NCBI RefSeq assembly: GCF_023023025.1
Contig: NZ_CP095481.1
Location: 4,774,001 to 4,838,000 of the forward strand
Direction: 5' to 3'
From: Amycolatopsis sp. WQ 127309
Lineage (GTDB): Bacteria; Actinomycetota; Actinomycetes; Mycobacteriales; Pseudonocardiaceae
Length of the DNA stretch: 64,000 nt
A program made the translations under genes and the position numbers. The number at the start of each line of letters is the position of its first letter. The first letter of the stretch is position 1. Of this stretch, positions 62,220 through 64,000 are shown piece after piece. The notes under the pieces are model-generated. The model made no database searches, was not told where the DNA came from, and was given only the letters and a program-made list of their open reading frames with translations.

Positions 62220-63518
62220 ATGAAGACAGCAATCGCGGGTGTGATCGCGATCCTCGCACCGCTGGTGGCCCCGGCCGCCCACGCCGCCGAGGTACCCACG
62301 GCGGGGGACCAGCTTGAATGGGTCGTCGACGCCACCGGGCGCGTCCCGGTGTCCGATGCCGAGTTACAGCAGCACATCGCGCAGGTCCTGGTGACCGCGG
62401 CGGGTGGCACGGCGGGCATCAACGCCGCACTGACCGGGCTCGGCCGGCTCGAGGTGGAGCGGGTCGTCACCGAGGCGCCCGACCACGTCGAAGCGGTGGT
62501 CCACGGCCCGGCGGACGACTACCTGCTGGATCTCCACGTCGACCAGACCGGGCTGATCGACGGGCTGCGGGCGACCGCGGACGACCCGGTGCCGTCGTCG
62601 TGGCCCGAAGTGGACGCCCAGCTCGCGGCGCTCGGCGGGCGCGTCTCGTTCGGCGCGTCGGAGATCCTGCCGGACGGGCGTTGCCGTGACGTACACGGCG
62701 TGCAGGACAACGTGCAACGGCCTCTGGGCTCGGCGTTCAAGCTCTACGTCCTCGGTGCGCTCGGCGCCGCGGTCGCGGAGCACAAGGCGTCCTGGACCGA
62801 ACAGCTCGCCATCCGCGACGACTGGAAGAGCCTGCCGTCAGGCGTGCTGCAGAACCAGCCGGCCGGCACCCGGCTCCCGCTGTCGGAATACGCCGACAAG
62901 ATGATCTCGATCAGCGACAACACCGCTGCCGACCACCTGATCCACCGGCTCGGTCGCGACGCCGTGCAGCGGCAGGTCACCGCGTTCGGCAACCAGCGGC
63001 CGCCGGCGAACGTCCCGTTCCTGACGACCAAGGCGCTGTTCGAGCTCAAGGCGACGCAGTACCCGGCCCGCGCCGACGCCTACCTGGCGTTGCCACGCTG
63101 GGCACGTCCCGCCGCGGTCGCGGGACTCGAACGGCTCCCGCTCACCGGACTCACCTCCTGGCCCAGGCCCGAGAAGATCGACCAGCTCGAGTGGTTCGGT
63201 TCCCCGGACGACATCTGCAGGGCGTTTTCCGGGCTGCAGAAGGAGAACCAACCGGAGATCGGGCACGCGCTGTCGCTCAACGACGGCGGGCTCGGTCTCG
63301 ACAAGGCGAAGTTCCCGGAGGTCTGGTTCAAGGGCGGCAGTGAACCCGGCGTGCTGACCTTGAACTACCTGGTCCGGACGGCCGACGGCCGGTCACTGGT
63401 CACCAGCGTCATGGTGTCGGACCCGGTGGCGCCACTGGACGAAAACCACGTCGCGGCACGAGGAATCGCGGTCGCGAGGGGGGCGGTGGCGCTGTTGGCG
63501 GCTACGCTGCGCCGGTGA
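62220..63518 (+). CDS. Exported serine hydrolase, class A beta-lactamase fold with LpqF/ORF12-like N domain
   Basis: A 432-residue secreted protein: signal peptide to about Ala23, an N-terminal helper domain (about 30-120) like that of Cpe/LpqF and clavulanate-cluster ORF12 proteins, then a class A beta-lactamase-like domain. Ser171-x-x-Lys174 (SAFK), SDN (232-234) and a KGG triad replacing KTG near 367 are present. Family members are esterases or cephalosporin deacetylase-like; true beta-lactamase activity is doubtful. GGGGGAACG precedes the ATG at 62220. Confidence 0.88.
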   Translation: MKTAIAGVIAILAPLVAPAAHAAEVPTAGDQLEWVVDATGRVPVSDAELQQHIAQVLVTAAGGTAGINAALTGLGRLEVERVVTEAPDHVEAVVHGPADDYLLDLHVDQTGLIDGLRATADDPVPSSWPEVDAQLAALGGRVSFGASEILPDGRCRDVHGVQDNVQRPLGSAFKLYVLGALGAAVAEHKASWTEQLAIRDDWKSLPSGVLQNQPAGTRLPLSEYADKMISISDNTAADHLIHRLGRDAVQRQVTAFGNQRPPANVPFLTTKALFELKATQYPARADAYLALPRWARPAAVAGLERLPLTGLTSWPRPEKIDQLEWFGSPDDICRAFSGLQKENQPEIGHALSLNDGGLGLDKAKFPEVWFKGGSEPGVLTLNYLVRTADGRSLVTSVMVSDPVAPLDENHVAARGIAVARGAVALLAATLRR

Positions 63519-63952
63519 CGGTGCGCTGGAGTCTGACGATCGATTGCGCGGCGCCCCGCGCGCTGGCGAGGTTCTGGGCGGTGGCCCTCGGCTACATCGA
63601 GCGGCCACCACCGGCCGGGTTCGCGAGCTGGGAAGCCTGGTTCACCGAGTTCGGAGTACCCGAGGACGAATGGGACGACGGCGCGTACCTGGCCGACCCG
63701 GAAGGTGTCCTGCCGAGCCTGAGCTTCCTCAAGGTTCCCGAAGACAAGGTCGTGAAGAACCGGCTGCACCTGGACATCCAGGCGGGAGGCGGACGCGAGG
63801 TGCCTTGGGAGACGCGATGGGAGCGGGTCGCCGAGGCGATCGCCCGGCTCATCGCGGCGGGCGCGACGGTGCAGCAGGAGCACGAGGCAGGCGGCCGCCC
63901 GGACCACGTCGTGATGGCGGATCCCGAAGGCAACGAGTTCTGCGTGCTCTGA
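63515..63952 (+). CDS. VOC family (glyoxalase-like) protein
   Basis: A 145-residue protein with two beta-alpha-beta-beta-beta units of the vicinal-oxygen-chelate fold: WSLTIDCAAPRALARFWAVALGY at the start, KNRLHLDIQA in the middle and the terminal DPEGNEFCVL. This is the glyoxalase-like Glyoxalase_6 type; the substrate is unknown. The GTG at 63515 overlaps the stop of the serine hydrolase gene. The last 48 bases of the window are non-coding as far as seen. Confidence 0.88.
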   Translation: MTVRWSLTIDCAAPRALARFWAVALGYIERPPPAGFASWEAWFTEFGVPEDEWDDGAYLADPEGVLPSLSFLKVPEDKVVKNRLHLDIQAGGGREVPWETRWERVAEAIARLIAAGATVQQEHEAGGRPDHVVMADPEGNEFCVL

Positions 63953-64000
63953 GCCGGCGCCGTTGAACCGGGCGTGACCGCTGGTCGTCGTCACCGGTGG

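Noticed and set aside
62220-63518. Calling the exported hydrolase an antibiotic-resistance beta-lactamase
   Set aside because: The KTG triad is KGG, the protein carries the LpqF/ORF12-type extra domain, and the characterised relatives are not resistance enzymes.

Overview
The window is about 70% GC chromosomal DNA from a high-GC actinomycete. Codon usage (strong GC3, many GTG starts, the frequent Val-Asp pair written GTG GAC), GlnR-, AllR- and PucR-type regulation, and an acyP-smc-ftsY cell-division neighbourhood all fit the Pseudonocardiaceae, most likely an Amycolatopsis-like organism; the genus is an inference. It is dense metabolic sequence with no tRNA, rRNA, transposase, phage or CRISPR feature that I could find.

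Layout. 0-2.1 kb: a TetR regulator divergent from a cytochrome P450 that matches the haem domain of the CYP102 (P450 BM3) family but has no reductase. 2.1-14.1 kb: a complete myo-inositol catabolic locus. An eight-gene leftward operon (iolE, sugar ABC transporter, iolC, an aldolase, iolB, iolD) diverges from a rightward lacI-type regulator, mmsA/iolA and iolG; an 18-bp perfect palindrome sits just downstream of the -10 of the leftward promoter. A nested repeat array (14.06-14.22 kb) closes the locus. 14.2-18 kb: a TetR/SRPBCC/GNAT group and asparagine synthetase with a GlnR-like box. 18.3-26.1 kb: the kdp high-affinity potassium ATPase and its two-component system, preceded by an extra 27-residue membrane peptide and closed by a long hairpin. 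26.3-36.1 kb: acylphosphatase, smc and ftsY, with a leftward block (secreted DUF3455 protein, SSF symporter, anmK) lying between smc and ftsY. 36.1-38.2 kb: a pair of related genes of unknown function, the second apparently decayed, an acetyltransferase and a coiled-coil protein.

38.2-58.4 kb is dominated by purine-ring catabolism: an AllR-like IclR regulator, malate synthase and a malate-synthase-fold lyase; MarR and PucR regulators divergent from a xanthine dehydrogenase operon that includes an 8-oxoguanine deaminase; then uricase, 5-hydroxyisourate hydrolase and OHCU decarboxylase; and allantoinase plus allantoicase. Together these take hypoxanthine/xanthine or 8-oxoguanine to urate, allantoin, ureidoglycolate and urea, with malate synthase able to absorb glyoxylate. 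The set is interrupted by a secreted alpha-galactosidase, a TetR gene and about 0.8 kb of gene-free tandem repeats. A probable new regulator between the uricase and allantoinase operons joins a small ligand-binding-like domain to a helix-turn-helix through eleven 10-residue repeats.

58.6-64 kb: a small membrane protein, a metallo-hydrolase, a CoA-binding protein, O-acetylhomoserine sulfhydrylase, and a rightward set of zinc-finger/DUF3887, beta-lactamase-fold and VOC proteins.
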